Shown: positions 27,566-37,700, counted from the first letter of the stretch. The stretch: 64,000 bases of DNA from Ktedonobacter robiniae (GCF_016587375.1 NZ_BNJG01000003.1:1860001-1924000); one strand, 5' to 3'. Notes: generated by a model from the sequence alone, not told the origin. A program made the numbers and translations.

Positions 27566-27647
27566 TGTTATCTGTGTAGCAACGCGGCGGGCTGGTTTTC
27601 GTCTGTCCAGAGTTCATCACATGTAGCCCGCATATGGGCATGACCCG

Positions 27648-27672
27648 GCAAAGCTCGATGGAAGAGCTTTGC
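27648..27672 (+). promoter_or_regulatory. Inverted repeat in the xylA leader
   Basis: GCAAAGCTC (27648-27656) and GAGCTTTGC (27664-27672), 7-bp loop, 31 bp before the xylA ATG. Candidate ROK/XylR operator or mRNA hairpin. Confidence 0.5.
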
Positions 27673-27703
27673 GGAACATAGTTCAGAGAGGATAAGAAAC
27701 ATC

Positions 27704-28897
27704 ATGACTCAGATCAAAGAAGCAACCAGTGATCAGTATACGCCAACGAAGGCAGACAAATTTAGCTTTGGTTTATGGACCGTCGGGAACCAGGGACGTG
27801 ACCCCTTCGGGGAGGTTGTCCGCCCTGAACTCCAGTCAACGTACATTGTCAAAAAGCTTTCAGAACTGGGAGCTTGGGGTGTGAACCTGCATGACAACGA
27901 CCTGGTCCCCTTTGACGCCACCCCTCAGAAGCGTGACCAGATCGTACGCGACTTTAAACAGGCACTCAATGACTATGACATGGTTGTCCCCGAGGCCACG
28001 ACCGACCTTTTCCGCCATCCCGTCTTCAAGGATGGTGCCTTTACCTCGGTTGACCCCAGCGTGCGGGCCTTTGCGCTGCAAAAGACCATGCGCTCCATCG
28101 ACCTGGGTGTAGAACTGGGCGCACCCATCTATGTCTTCTGGGGAGGGCGTGAAGGAGTGGATGCCGAGGCCAGCAAGAATCCTGTCGATGCCATCAAACG
28201 TATGCGCGATGCCATCAATTTTCTGAGCGAGTATGTCCTTGACAATGGCTATCACCTGCGCTTCGCCCTGGAACCCAAGCCCAACGAACCCCGTTCCGAT
28301 ACCTATTTTCCGACCATCGGTCATATGCTGGCCTTCATCGCCACCCTTGATCATCCCGAAATGGTTGGTGTCAATCCCGAAGTGGCCCACGAGCACATGT
28401 TGGGGCTTAATTTCGTCCATGGCGTTGCTCAGGCCTTGGAGGCTGGAAAACTCTTCCATATTGATCTCAACGACCAGAAGGGCCCACGGTATGATCAGGA
28501 CCTGCGCTTCGGGAGTGAAAACATCAAGAGTCTGTTCTTCCTGGTCAAATTATTAGAGGAGCAGGGGTATACAGGCCCACGTCACTTTGATGCCCATGCC
28601 TATCGTACTGAGGACGAGCAGGGCGTCTGGGACTTTGCTACTGGTTGTATGCGCACCTATAACATATTCAAAGAGAAGGCGCGTCGTTTTAACGCCGACC
28701 CCGAAATCCAGGCCCTGTTACAGGAGATCAACAGCGGCGACTCCGTCTACGCCGCTCTCTTCAGTGGGGGATACAGCAAAGCGGCTGCGGATCAGATCAA
28801 GGGGATCGACTTCCAGCCTGACATGCTGGCGCGACGTGGCTATAAATACGAAAAGCTCGACCAGTTGACCATTGAACTCTTGCTTGGCACGCGTTAA
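27704..28897 (+). CDS. xylA: Xylose isomerase
   Basis: 397 residues, the length of Actinobacteria-type (class I) enzymes. Catalytic His63 in GVNLHDNDLVPF, then YVFWGGREG, metal-site glutamate/lysine in FALEPKPNEPR, GVNPEVAHEHMLGLNF, and metal-binding HIDLNDQKGPRYDQDLRFG. Converts D-xylose to D-xylulose (and glucose to fructose). No xylulokinase gene in the window. Upstream ROK regulator and leader inverted repeat suggest xylose induction; a strong terminator follows. Confidence 0.97.
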   Translation: MTQIKEATSDQYTPTKADKFSFGLWTVGNQGRDPFGEVVRPELQSTYIVKKLSELGAWGVNLHDNDLVPFDATPQKRDQIVRDFKQALNDYDMVVPEATTDLFRHPVFKDGAFTSVDPSVRAFALQKTMRSIDLGVELGAPIYVFWGGREGVDAEASKNPVDAIKRMRDAINFLSEYVLDNGYHLRFALEPKPNEPRSDTYFPTIGHMLAFIATLDHPEMVGVNPEVAHEHMLGLNFVHGVAQALEAGKLFHIDLNDQKGPRYDQDLRFGSENIKSLFFLVKLLEEQGYTGPRHFDAHAYRTEDEQGVWDFATGCMRTYNIFKEKARRFNADPEIQALLQEINSGDSVYAALFSGGYSKAAADQIKGIDFQPDMLARRGYKYEKLDQLTIELLLGTR

Positions 28898-28921
28898 GTA
28901 CAGGAACTGAGCGTCATCCTT

Positions 28922-28971
28922 GAAAAGAGCAACGAAGTTACTATCTCTGTATCCTCATCGTTGCTCTTTTC
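28922..28971 (+). terminator. Terminator after xylA
   Basis: GAAAAGAGCAACGA (28922-28935) pairs perfectly over 14 bp with TCGTTGCTCTTTTC (28958-28971), so the 3' arm ends in a T run. Strong intrinsic terminator 25 bp after the stop. Confidence 0.85.
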
Positions 28972-29077
28972 TCACTCACCAACAATGGCCTCTTGGTAGC
29001 ATTTTGACGTTTAACACCGACAGGCTGAATTCTTGTCAAACCTCGGGTCCTGACGATCTCAGGTCCATCCCCAGTGA

Positions 29078-30007
29078 TCAGACATCCGCCGCAAGTTGCT
29101 GGCGCGCTGATCTGCTTGCCTGAAGTGAGGGCAGAACCACCAACAGAGCCATCAGAAGCGCACGTCCACAGGCATCTCCAGTGAGTTCTAGCACATTGCC
29201 TACGCGCATCATTATCGGCCATGAGGTTTGCCCAAGTAAAGGAATCCAGGCTTCCAATGCCGCCCCAACCAGCGCGATATATAGGCCTGTGGACCAGCGT
29301 GATTTGGGCATCACGGCGATGATAGGCAACATTGCCAGCACAAAGAGAATGCCACGTACTGCCTCCAAGATGAGTGTGGTTGCAGTGGAAGGCACTACTG
29401 TATGCAGTGAGGCAATAAATGCCGCATCGTAATAATACGCGTGTTCAAGTGGTGTCACCAGCATCGTGAAGAACAGGTAAATCGCCGCATAAGGCACGCC
29501 TGCCACCACGATGCGCCAGGTCCAGGAGAAAAAGCTACGCTCACGCATCACCTGGGTAAAGCGTGGAGCGTTCCGTGCATCCTCATTCGCCGGAATCAGC
29601 CAGGCGATGATACCGGTAATGAATAGCAGAGGCAGTCCTTCGATAATCAGTGCCGCAACCAGGGAAAACGGGGTTAGCAGGCTCGTATAAAAATATGCCT
29701 CGATCATATCGGTAAGTGTGCCAGTGATATAGAGTGGCACAAAAATCGCTAGAAAACGCGGAAAACGGCGGTAAAAGATCCGACGGGCCAGAGGAGTCAT
29801 ACTTGCCACATAGAACACACCAGAAATAACACGAATAATGATATTTTGTGCGGTGAATGTAGCCGATGATTTCCCAGATGACAAGAGAGACGCAAACACG
29901 ATGAGCACAACTGCCGATAACAATCCTCCAATGACGACACGAACGATCAGATGCATTGGAGTGATATTCCTCTGGTGCGTTTTTGCAATATCTTGTTGTT
30001 TATTCAT
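29078..30007 (-). CDS. Polytopic membrane protein, unknown
   Basis: 309 residues with about eight hydrophobic segments (VIGGLLSAVVLIVFASLL, FLAIFVPLYITGTLTDMI, ALIIEGLPLLFITGIIAWLI, IVVAGVPYAAIYLFFTML). Family not recognised. ATG 30007 follows AAAGGTAGAAAGA; the frame runs further to 30211 with no ribosome site. Downstream of and codirectional with the second MalT-like gene, whose stop is at 30239, so possibly a target gene. Confidence 0.7.
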   Translation of the reverse strand: MNKQQDIAKTHQRNITPMHLIVRVVIGGLLSAVVLIVFASLLSSGKSSATFTAQNIIIRVISGVFYVASMTPLARRIFYRRFPRFLAIFVPLYITGTLTDMIEAYFYTSLLTPFSLVAALIIEGLPLLFITGIIAWLIPANEDARNAPRFTQVMRERSFFSWTWRIVVAGVPYAAIYLFFTMLVTPLEHAYYYDAAFIASLHTVVPSTATTLILEAVRGILFVLAMLPIIAVMPKSRWSTGLYIALVGAALEAWIPLLGQTSWPIMMRVGNVLELTGDACGRALLMALLVVLPSLQASRSARQQLAADV

Positions 30008-30238
30008 TCTTTCTACCTTTATTTTTAGAGCAGAAACAGTAGTATTTAGGTAAAGCGCAACAAGGCCTTCCGCCGTCGCATTACTAGTAAAGTAAGTCGA
30101 TGTGTGCGGCGTATGTAATGGCATGAGCTCTACCTTCCACGACTGTAGCCGATAAAAAGGGGGTATGTCATCACCTAAACGAGGTATTGCAATGTGCAAA
30201 GATGAGATCAATCGGGCAACTATCGACAGTGGGAGATG

Positions 30239-33200
30239 TTAGAGCAAGCCTAGTTCCCTGGCGCGGGCAATTGCTTGCGTACGGCTATGGACATTGAGTT
30301 TGTCATAAATGTGTTTGGTATGCGTCTTGACTGTGTTTTCAGCCCGTACGAGATGGCGGGCTATTTCCCGATCTGTGTATCCTTCCGCCAGGCAGCGCAA
30401 GATGACAAATTCATGTTCACTCAGCAGTTCTGTGCTTGCGCTGTTCTCGGCAGGTTTCTCTGCCATATCTTGCTTGTCTAGCATAGCCAGAAGTTGTCGG
30501 ATGTAATTTGGAGAATAGTTCGCTAGTGGCTTGAGATTGCGCAAAATCTTGAGAAGAGGTAGAAGCGCTTCACCCATGTCAATAAATGTGCGGTTATAGC
30601 CCAGAGGTTCGGCCAGTTCTAATGCCAGCGCTAGCTCTCCTGTTGCTTCAGGGACATGTTCTTCCGCGTACAATGCGAGAGCATGAAGAATCAGCCATTG
30701 GATACAACGCCTTTTATTCGGTCCATTCATGAGAGGACTCTGAAGTTGCGCGAGCAATCTCTTCGCACCTGGGAGATTGCCCTGTGCGAGGTACAGGCGG
30801 ATCAGGACCAACAACTCAATCAGCAGAAAATAGGTTGATGGCAGCGAGGCAATTGTATCCACTTCACCATAGAAGTAGAGCCCTGTAGCGTGGGCGCAGC
30901 GAACAGCAGCATCTATGTCATGTGCAGCCAGCCAGAGAACAACGGGGCGGCGTGTGACAAAATCCAGAAAGAATGGATCGTTGGTCTGGTGGGCCAGTTC
31001 CTGGGCTTGTTGTAAGAGCATGTGCGAGTCCTGCATCCTGCCCTGAGCCAGTCTGACATCAGCCAGTGTCAGCGTGCAGTCAAGCGCCTGGATACTATTT
31101 CCGCCACGTCTGGCTAGTTCAAGACCTGCGACCAGATGGTTCTGCGCGCCCTCCAGATCATTCCACTCATACAACAGATTTCCACATCCCGCATGGATAT
31201 GCCCCATCACGGCGGAATGCATCAGACCATGATGGGTAGCGAGCTGAATACCTTGTCGATACGTCGCATTTGCCAGGCCAGGTCGACCCAGCAAAACCTG
31301 TGTCTGCCCCAAGAGATGTAAAGCAGTGAGTGCGCGATAAGGATCATACCTCTGAAGGTCAGGGTGAACAACTTCACGCAACACTTGCTCAGCTTCGACC
31401 AGGTTGCCAGCATGCAAGTAAGCCCCGCCCATAGCGGCTCGCACGCTGGTCCTCCACTCCAGGTCATCCTCTGGTAGGAGAGCCAGAGCCTCGAACACGT
31501 AGGCCAGAGATTTCTGCGCTTCTCCTCTCGAGCTATACAGATGGGCGTAGAGTGCTGCTATGCGTCCACGAAACGCATCAACCGTGTTGGATGCTATCTT
31601 CTCAATGCCTACGTGTTCCAAATCGCGCAAGATCTCTTCCGCCTGGTCCAGACGCCCACTTGCAATGTACAATCTGACCAAAGCCTGGCATAGCCAGGGG
31701 CGCTCCGTCAGTAAATCAGTTGGCAAAAGTTCCTTCCATAGTGTGACACTGGCAAACTCATTCTGTTTGAGCATCGTATCAACCAGACGCTCGAGCAGAT
31801 CTGCTGCGCGTACAAAATCCGTCGCGGCCAGCGCGTGTCGGATCGCATCTTCCAGCAAATTGTGTTGCTCATACCATGCACTGGCCAGTCGATGGAGTGT
31901 GCCAAAATACTCTGGTTGCTCCTGGCGCACACGAGTACTCAAGGCTTCCGTTAGGAGATGATGATAGCGGTACCAGCGGCCTTCGTTGTCCAGAGGAAAG
32001 AGAAAGAGATTTTTCTGTTCCAGGTAGGCCAACATGGTTGTCCCATTCTTCTCGCCAGTCAGAGTATCACAAAGGGAAGCCGTAAAGCGTTCTAGCACCG
32101 AGGTAGCCAGCAAGAAACGTTGCACATGCTCTGGCTGGCGCTCCAGCACCTCATCTACCAAATAGCTCAAAATAAAACGATGGCTCCCTTTGAATGAAGA
32201 GATAAACTGAGCAGTATCCTGGAGCGAATACAATGAAAGAGCGGCCAGTTGCAAGCCGGTAATCCACCCTTCAGTACGTTCCATCAGCATCTCTATATCA
32301 GCCTTTGCCAGCGCAAGATGTTCGGTCTGCGCAAAAAAGACTTCGGCCTCGGCGGATGTGAAGGAGAGATCGGCGGAATGTAGCTCAACGAGATGGCGTT
32401 TGGCACGGAGTGAGGCAATAGAGAAGGGCAACTCGTGACGCGAGGCGAGCACAAGATGAACGTGCTTGGGTAGATGGTCGAGGAAAAACACCAGCGAGTC
32501 ATGAATGACCTGCGCTTCAATGAGGTGATAATCATCCAGGATAATCACTGTCTCGTTGCCCTCTTCGCCTAGAATATTCAGCAATTCGCGCACCGTTGGT
32601 ATGAGCGACACAGGTGGCTGGGAGCGCACCATTTCCAGGAGAGGTGTGATTTTTTCAAGTGAGGCTCGTTGCAGAGCAGCAAGAATGTACGACCAGAAAC
32701 GTGCGGGATCGTTATCTTCTTTATCTAACGCGACCCAGGCGATCAGCGCAGAAGATTGGCATGCCCATTCGCTGAGCGACGTCGTTTTTCCAGACCCCGC
32801 CGCGGCAGAGAGCAAAATCAAGCGGCGCCGCAGGCCCACATTGAGGCGCTGGACAAGCCGTGCCCGCGCGACCAGATGTGCCTGGAACACAGGGATGTGC
32901 AATTTTGTATGCAACAGATGGTAAGTAGTCCGATCGTGCACTATCTTGTGGCTCTTATTCACGTTTAATGCTGCAGGAACTGCTGATTTTTCGTTTTTTT
33001 CTGTCACCCATGAATTACATTTATCGTCTCCCTGCTCCAGACGTTGAGCCAATTCCTGAGCCACAGACTTGAGTCGGGCCATTGTCAACTGGTTGCTTTT
33101 GCCTAGATAGACTCGATAGAGCTTCCCTTGCTTTTTGCGATAAGCCCGCCAGTACGAGCCACCACGACCATTAGATACCCGTTCTTTGCGCGCGGAAAAT

Positions 33201-33343
33201 GCTCCATACTGACTATGAAAGGTGAATTGCGCTACCTCCTCAACCCAGGCATACCAAGCAGGAGTCTCAACAGCCAGCAATGGAACCAAAGAAGGTTTTG
33301 TAGAGGCATAGACGTATGCGTCTTCCTGTACAACGTATTTCAT
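30239..33343 (-). CDS. MalT-like LuxR-family STAND regulator, 1,034 aa
   Basis: Same architecture as the regulator at 16029: N-terminal domain (WYAWVEEVAQFTFHS; GGSYWRAYRKK; YRVYLGKS; MARLKSVAQELAQR), NTPase with Walker A SAAAGSGKTT and Walker B TVIILDDYHLI, WITGLQLAALSLY, a long TPR-like region, and C-terminal LuxR HTH (LSEHEFVILRCLAEGYTDREIARHL, NTVKTHTKHIYDKLNVHSRTQ). Likely an ATP- and ligand-gated activator. Divergent from an NADPH:quinone reductase; the 225-bp gap has an inverted repeat around a -10. Confidence 0.92.
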   Translation of the reverse strand: MKYVVQEDAYVYASTKPSLVPLLAVETPAWYAWVEEVAQFTFHSQYGAFSARKERVSNGRGGSYWRAYRKKQGKLYRVYLGKSNQLTMARLKSVAQELAQRLEQGDDKCNSWVTEKNEKSAVPAALNVNKSHKIVHDRTTYHLLHTKLHIPVFQAHLVARARLVQRLNVGLRRRLILLSAAAGSGKTTSLSEWACQSSALIAWVALDKEDNDPARFWSYILAALQRASLEKITPLLEMVRSQPPVSLIPTVRELLNILGEEGNETVIILDDYHLIEAQVIHDSLVFFLDHLPKHVHLVLASRHELPFSIASLRAKRHLVELHSADLSFTSAEAEVFFAQTEHLALAKADIEMLMERTEGWITGLQLAALSLYSLQDTAQFISSFKGSHRFILSYLVDEVLERQPEHVQRFLLATSVLERFTASLCDTLTGEKNGTTMLAYLEQKNLFLFPLDNEGRWYRYHHLLTEALSTRVRQEQPEYFGTLHRLASAWYEQHNLLEDAIRHALAATDFVRAADLLERLVDTMLKQNEFASVTLWKELLPTDLLTERPWLCQALVRLYIASGRLDQAEEILRDLEHVGIEKIASNTVDAFRGRIAALYAHLYSSRGEAQKSLAYVFEALALLPEDDLEWRTSVRAAMGGAYLHAGNLVEAEQVLREVVHPDLQRYDPYRALTALHLLGQTQVLLGRPGLANATYRQGIQLATHHGLMHSAVMGHIHAGCGNLLYEWNDLEGAQNHLVAGLELARRGGNSIQALDCTLTLADVRLAQGRMQDSHMLLQQAQELAHQTNDPFFLDFVTRRPVVLWLAAHDIDAAVRCAHATGLYFYGEVDTIASLPSTYFLLIELLVLIRLYLAQGNLPGAKRLLAQLQSPLMNGPNKRRCIQWLILHALALYAEEHVPEATGELALALELAEPLGYNRTFIDMGEALLPLLKILRNLKPLANYSPNYIRQLLAMLDKQDMAEKPAENSASTELLSEHEFVILRCLAEGYTDREIARHLVRAENTVKTHTKHIYDKLNVHSRTQAIARARELGLL

Positions 33344-33368
33344 TGAGGACTGGTCTTCTTTCTAGTTA

Positions 33369-33400
33369 GTTCCCGAACAGTATAACATCAGTTCGGGAAC
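33369..33400. promoter_or_regulatory. Inverted repeat flanking the -10 of the MalT-like gene
   Basis: GTTCCCGAAC (33369-33378) and GTTCGGGAAC (33391-33400) form a perfect 10-bp inverted repeat. Between them, on the minus strand, is TATACT (33384-33379), a -10 for the regulator gene at 33343. A protein bound here would block or position RNA polymerase, so this is a likely operator. Confidence 0.65.
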
Positions 33401-33568
33401 CGACGCCAGAATCGCCGTCTTACCCAAAGCTTTTTTGGACTGGTCGAGAATAGATTAGGAACCTACTCTCTTGCCCATTAGTACAGGTTAGATACTGACC
33501 GTTTGCCTCACGATCTTGTTACACGACCATGCTACTATTGAAGGCAAATAATAGAGGAGGTTGTATGT

Positions 33569-34516
33569 ATGCCGCCACAGACAATGAAGGCTATACAGGT
33601 TCAGCAATATGGCGGACCTGAAGAACTAAAACTTGAGGAAGTAGCACGGCCAGAGCCAGCCCCAGGTGAGGTGCTGATACGTGTTCATACTACGGGTGTA
33701 TTGCCAATTGAGTGGAAAATTCGTCAAGGAGCATTCCACGACGTTATGCCAGCATCTTTCCCTTATATTCCAGGTAGTGCTGTTGCTGGAGTCGTAGAGG
33801 CGGTTGGTCGTGGCGTTAGTGAGTTTCGGAAGGGGCAGGCGGTCTATGGTCGCAGCAATAAGGGAAGCTATGCCGAGTACACAACCGCTGCAGTAGAGAA
33901 CCTGGCACTTAAGCCAGAGGCGCTCAGCTTCGATGAAGCGGCGACGATTTCAGGTGGAGCAACAACTGCCTGGACGGCACTCTTTGAGACAGCTGAATTG
34001 CGAGCTGGACAAAGCATCCTGATTCATGGTGCGGCGGGTGGCGTCGGACTCTTCGCCGTCCAGTTTGCCCGCTGGAAGGGCGCACAAGTCATTGGAACTG
34101 CGTCGACGCCTAATGTAGACTTCGTACGCTCCCTTGGCGCCGAGACTGTAGTAGATTATACAACGACGCCATTTGAGCAGGTGGTGCGAGATGTAGATGT
34201 CGTTCTGGACTCGATAGGCGGCAATGTATTGGAACGTTCTTTGCACGTGGTCAGGCGAGGGGGCATACTGGTATCGCTTCTTGTATCGCCCTCACAGGAG
34301 CAGGCGCAAGCGTTAGGCATCCGCGCTACGAAGAACACGGCTTTACTTCCCTATCCATCGACCCGCCTTCTGGGAGATATAGAGCAATTATTGGTCAAAG
34401 GCCAGGCGCGAACCGTTATTGCGCGAACCTTTCCCCTTCACCAAGCAGAACGCGCCCATGAACTCAGTCAAAGTGGTCACGGGCGTGGACGCATTGTGCT
34501 TCATATAGCCGATTGA
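33569..34516 (+). CDS. NADP-dependent quinone oxidoreductase-like MDR
   Basis: 315 residues: GroES-like part (EVARPEPAPGEVLIRVHTTGVLPIEWKIRQG, IPGSAVAGVVEAVG) and nucleotide-binding GQSILIHGAAGGVGLFAVQFARWKGAQVIGTAS. Zinc ligands absent: zeta-crystallin/QOR branch. GAGGAGG ends about 9 bp before ATG 33569. Divergent from the MalT-like regulator; ends 6 bp from a convergent APH-like gene. Confidence 0.9.
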   Translation: MPPQTMKAIQVQQYGGPEELKLEEVARPEPAPGEVLIRVHTTGVLPIEWKIRQGAFHDVMPASFPYIPGSAVAGVVEAVGRGVSEFRKGQAVYGRSNKGSYAEYTTAAVENLALKPEALSFDEAATISGGATTAWTALFETAELRAGQSILIHGAAGGVGLFAVQFARWKGAQVIGTASTPNVDFVRSLGAETVVDYTTTPFEQVVRDVDVVLDSIGGNVLERSLHVVRRGGILVSLLVSPSQEQAQALGIRATKNTALLPYPSTRLLGDIEQLLVKGQARTVIARTFPLHQAERAHELSQSGHGRGRIVLHIAD

Positions 34517-34522
34517 GCTTAA

Positions 34523-35368
34523 CTATGCCTCTATAGCAAGCTCTAACTCGATCCTGTATTTCGCGGTGAGATCGTGAAAGCCTCGATTCAGTAACCACGT
34601 GATCGAACCCAGTAGGCGCAGGAGGCGATAATGGGCCAGTAAGTGCTGTGTCTCTGCGTTGTTTGCGATGGTGCCATAGCCCTCTAGGAAGGGAGCTGTC
34701 AGTGCATGGTCCCACAGCGTGAGAACCGCGATATCCAGGAGCGGGTCGCCAGGCTGCGCGTCGATAAAATCCAGAAAGGCCAGAACCTTCTGGCTCTGGG
34801 GATCAAGCAGAATATGCTCATCCTGAAGATCACCATGGAGCAGTCCAATTGGGCGTTGTGCCAGAAGAGGCCGCAGGCGTTCAAAGCGTTCTCGCAATCC
34901 TCTTGCCTGCCCCTCATCGAGCACGCCTGCTTGCCGGGCGTGCTCGATCTCCAGGTTGCCCCACCACAAAATAAACTCTTCCCAGTGTTGCTGGCCTCCT
35001 GAGAAGGGCGGTTGCGCGCCCAACCCATGTAAGCATCGCAGATACACTCCTGCCTCCCTGGCGGCGTCTGGATAGTGTGAGGAGAGAGGAACGCCGATCA
35101 CCTGGCGCATGGCGAAGACCGCGGGCGGACCCGCTTCAAAGTTCAGGATCTTCGGTGTTGGCAGCCCGGCTGATGCCGCCTGCTGCGCGACCTCATGGTC
35201 GCGCCTGAGCACCTGTACATCGCTATATACCTTCAAGATAATATGTGCCTCTTCAGCCAGGAAGATAGCGCGATCAGGTTGTGTATAGAGCAGCTTCAGC
35301 GGCTCTCGTGAGCCAGTAAGGCGCGTGAGCATGTCCGTGGCAGCTAATGCTAAACTGTGATTAGCCAA
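34523..35368 (-). CDS. Phosphotransferase (aminoglycoside/choline kinase-like)
   Basis: 281 residues. APH-fold catalytic loop LLHGDLQDEHILLDP with the HGD...N-type site changed to HGDLQDEH (the usual Asn replaced by His), and the metal-binding FLDFIDAQPGDPLLDIAVL. N-lobe ATP Lys likely in AHIILKVYSD. Could modify an aminoglycoside or a small metabolite. TTG start at 35368 with AGAAGGA 4 bp upstream. Confidence 0.85.
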   Translation of the reverse strand: MANHSLALAATDMLTRLTGSREPLKLLYTQPDRAIFLAEEAHIILKVYSDVQVLRRDHEVAQQAASAGLPTPKILNFEAGPPAVFAMRQVIGVPLSSHYPDAAREAGVYLRCLHGLGAQPPFSGGQQHWEEFILWWGNLEIEHARQAGVLDEGQARGLRERFERLRPLLAQRPIGLLHGDLQDEHILLDPQSQKVLAFLDFIDAQPGDPLLDIAVLTLWDHALTAPFLEGYGTIANNAETQHLLAHYRLLRLLGSITWLLNRGFHDLTAKYRIELELAIEA

Positions 35369-35464
35369 TATTCCTTCTCCATAATTCTATAGCCGAATCA
35401 GTGGCAATACAAAGGCAAGAGACGCCTTCTCTCCACATATGTAGGGCCCAAGCTAACATGGACC

Positions 35465-36196
35465 TTACATGCTCTCTAGCTCCCCACAAAACTCATGTAC
35501 ATAGTGCTGAAAGTTGGCCATGGCCTTAACACACAGCCAGCTTGTTCGCGTCAGTTCCTCGCGCCTCTTCTCCACTGTCACAATAGCTTTTTCTGGCCGA
35601 CCTGCCGCCAGCTCGTCCAGGACTGATTGGATCACATCGAAGTTATAGCCAGCCTCCCTGAGCAGGACGATCACGCGCAGGCGCTGCATCTGTTGCTCGT
35701 CATAGAGGCGATAGCGGCTATCCTGGTCGCGTACCGGGCGCAGAAGACCCTGCTGTTCCCAGAAATGCAGTGCCGAGACACGCACACCCACCTGCCTGGC
35801 TGCCTCTCCCACGCGGAGACTCTGGGAAGGGTGCGCGCTTTGTAGAGAAGCGGGTTGCGCGGCCAATGCATGCAGCGCCGAAAACGTCTGTTCAACTTGC
35901 AGACGTTTGTTGGCAAGCTCGGCGTGGCGTGAGTCTATCAGGGCCAGCGAGGCTGAAAGGTCCCCCTGGTGAAGGGCCTGCATAATCGCCGACGTCCGCT
36001 GCCAGCTATAGCCACCGACCATGCCGCGCGCGGTCTTGAGCGCGGCAAGGTGGCGCTGGGTATAGAGACGATAGCCGCTCTTGCTGCGCGAGGCCGCTGG
36101 TAGCAGCCCCCAGGCCTCATAGTTACGTACCTGCTGAACACTGATCCCTGTGGCCCTGGCCAGGTCAATAGTACGCAGAGAATCGCGAAGTACCAT
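35465..36196 (-). CDS. Tandem MerR-domain transcriptional regulator
   Basis: 243 residues with two MerR DNA-binding domains: residues ~6-75 (TIDLARATGISVQQVRNYEAWGLL...GYRLYTQRHLAAL) and ~128-195 (RVGEAARQVGVRVSALHFWEQQGLL...YRLYDEQQMQRL). A normal MerR has one and dimerises, so this may act as an intramolecular pair with the linker helix (~95-120) replacing the dimer coil. No Cys-rich effector site. Divergent from the erythromycin-esterase-like gene, the likely target. Confidence 0.88.
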   Translation of the reverse strand: MVLRDSLRTIDLARATGISVQQVRNYEAWGLLPAASRSKSGYRLYTQRHLAALKTARGMVGGYSWQRTSAIMQALHQGDLSASLALIDSRHAELANKRLQVEQTFSALHALAAQPASLQSAHPSQSLRVGEAARQVGVRVSALHFWEQQGLLRPVRDQDSRYRLYDEQQMQRLRVIVLLREAGYNFDVIQSVLDELAAGRPEKAIVTVEKRREELTRTSWLCVKAMANFQHYVHEFCGELESM

Positions 36197-36381
36197 GTAA
36201 AACCCTCAGATATGTGTGAAGACTTTTCGCATTTACATGCCTCTTTATACCACATGGAATCAGAACTCAACCCTCCATACTTGCATCTGTGTTATAAAGT
36301 AGGTGTGATCTGAAAAAGGCCAGGCCAGCGTGGATCTGAAGCAGATGAAAGCGAAAGTGAAAACAACGGAGGTTTTGCCTG

Positions 36382-37689
36382 ATGACTCACCCGGTTCCCA
36401 CATATACAACCCTCGATGACTGGATTGCGCGCGAGGCGCTTCCCTTCTCTCTCGATGAACCGAAGGCCTTCAACGCCGCCGTCGACCAGGTGCTCAGCTC
36501 GCCTGATGATTCGGTGGAACTGCTTGGCTTAGGCGAAGCGCTTCACGGCGGCGAGGACATTCTCATCCTACGCAACCGCCTCTTCCAGCGCCTGGTGGAG
36601 GCGCATGGCTATAGCGCTATTGCCATTGAGAGCAGTTTCCCTCGGGCGCACATCGTAAACGAGTACGTGGCCAGCCGTGGTCCGGCGTCGTATGAGGAAA
36701 TACAGGATGAGGGCTTCAGCCACGGTTTTGGCCGGCTCGACGCGAATCGAGAACTCGTGGAGTGGATGAGGCAATACAATTCCGATCCTTTCCATCACAT
36801 CAAACTCCAGTTTTATGGCTTCGATAGCCCAACTGAAATGGTGGGCAGCGATAGTCCGCGCCAGGTCCTGCATTTTGTGCTTGATTACCTCACCTCGGTT
36901 GATCCTGCTAGAGGCCAGGAGTATCGCCAGCGTTTCGACCCACTACTTGGTCAAGATACCGATTGGGAGAATCCGGCCGCCATGATGGATCCGGCGCAGT
37001 CGATAGGCCTCTCACCAGCCGCAACGACACTACGAATTGAGACGGAGGGCCTCATTTCAGAACTGCACGTACGCCGTCCCGAACTGGTGGCGATGAGCGC
37101 CGAGCGCCGCTACCTGGAAGTTGTGCATTATGCTAGAGTGGCAAGGCAGTTACAGAACTATCACGCCACTGTGGCGCGAGCGTCGAGTGACCGAACTGCC
37201 AAACTTCTCGGTATGCGTGATGCATTGATGGCGGATAACCTGGTGTACATGGTGGCGCGTGAACGTGGCCGAGGGAAAGTATTTGCCTTCGCTCATAACA
37301 GCCATTTGCGCCGTGGTAAAACAGAGTGGCAGCTCGGCCCCGATCTCCACACATGGTGGCCGGCGGGCGCGCACCTTCATGAGATGCTTGGCTCGCGCTA
37401 TATCGTCATTGGTTCAGCGATGGGTGTTTCGGAGGCCAATGGCATCGGCCAGCCCGAACCTGGTACGCTTGAGGGCCGTCTGACTGCCATGCCGGGGCCA
37501 GCACGTTTCCTTCCCACGCATCGGGGGCAAGGGCTTCCAAACGCGGAGATTACAGCACTTCCAACTCGCTCTAGCAGCGCGAAGAACCCTACCTACTTCG
37601 CCCTCACGCCTCAAAGCCTCACTGATTTCGACTGGCTGGCCATCCTGGATGCAACAACATACAGTCGTGGTGGTCCATCGTTACCATAA
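36382..37689 (+). CDS. Erythromycin esterase family protein
   Basis: 435 residues. Ere-type active-site stretches: GLGEALHGGEDILILRN (Glu-x-x-His), YSAIAIESSFPRAHIVNEYV, FYGFDSPTEM and KVFAFAHNSHLRRG. Characterised relatives open the macrolide lactone ring, but many family members have other substrates. AACGGAGG lies upstream of ATG 36382. Paired with a divergent tandem-MerR regulator. Confidence 0.9.
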   Translation: MTHPVPTYTTLDDWIAREALPFSLDEPKAFNAAVDQVLSSPDDSVELLGLGEALHGGEDILILRNRLFQRLVEAHGYSAIAIESSFPRAHIVNEYVASRGPASYEEIQDEGFSHGFGRLDANRELVEWMRQYNSDPFHHIKLQFYGFDSPTEMVGSDSPRQVLHFVLDYLTSVDPARGQEYRQRFDPLLGQDTDWENPAAMMDPAQSIGLSPAATTLRIETEGLISELHVRRPELVAMSAERRYLEVVHYARVARQLQNYHATVARASSDRTAKLLGMRDALMADNLVYMVARERGRGKVFAFAHNSHLRRGKTEWQLGPDLHTWWPAGAHLHEMLGSRYIVIGSAMGVSEANGIGQPEPGTLEGRLTAMPGPARFLPTHRGQGLPNAEITALPTRSSSAKNPTYFALTPQSLTDFDWLAILDATTYSRGGPSLP

Positions 37690-37700
37690 GAGCATTAATA

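Noticed and set aside
27860..28459. 199-codon open frame antisense to xylA
   Set aside because: xylA is unambiguous on the other strand; this frame has no ribosome site or domain.
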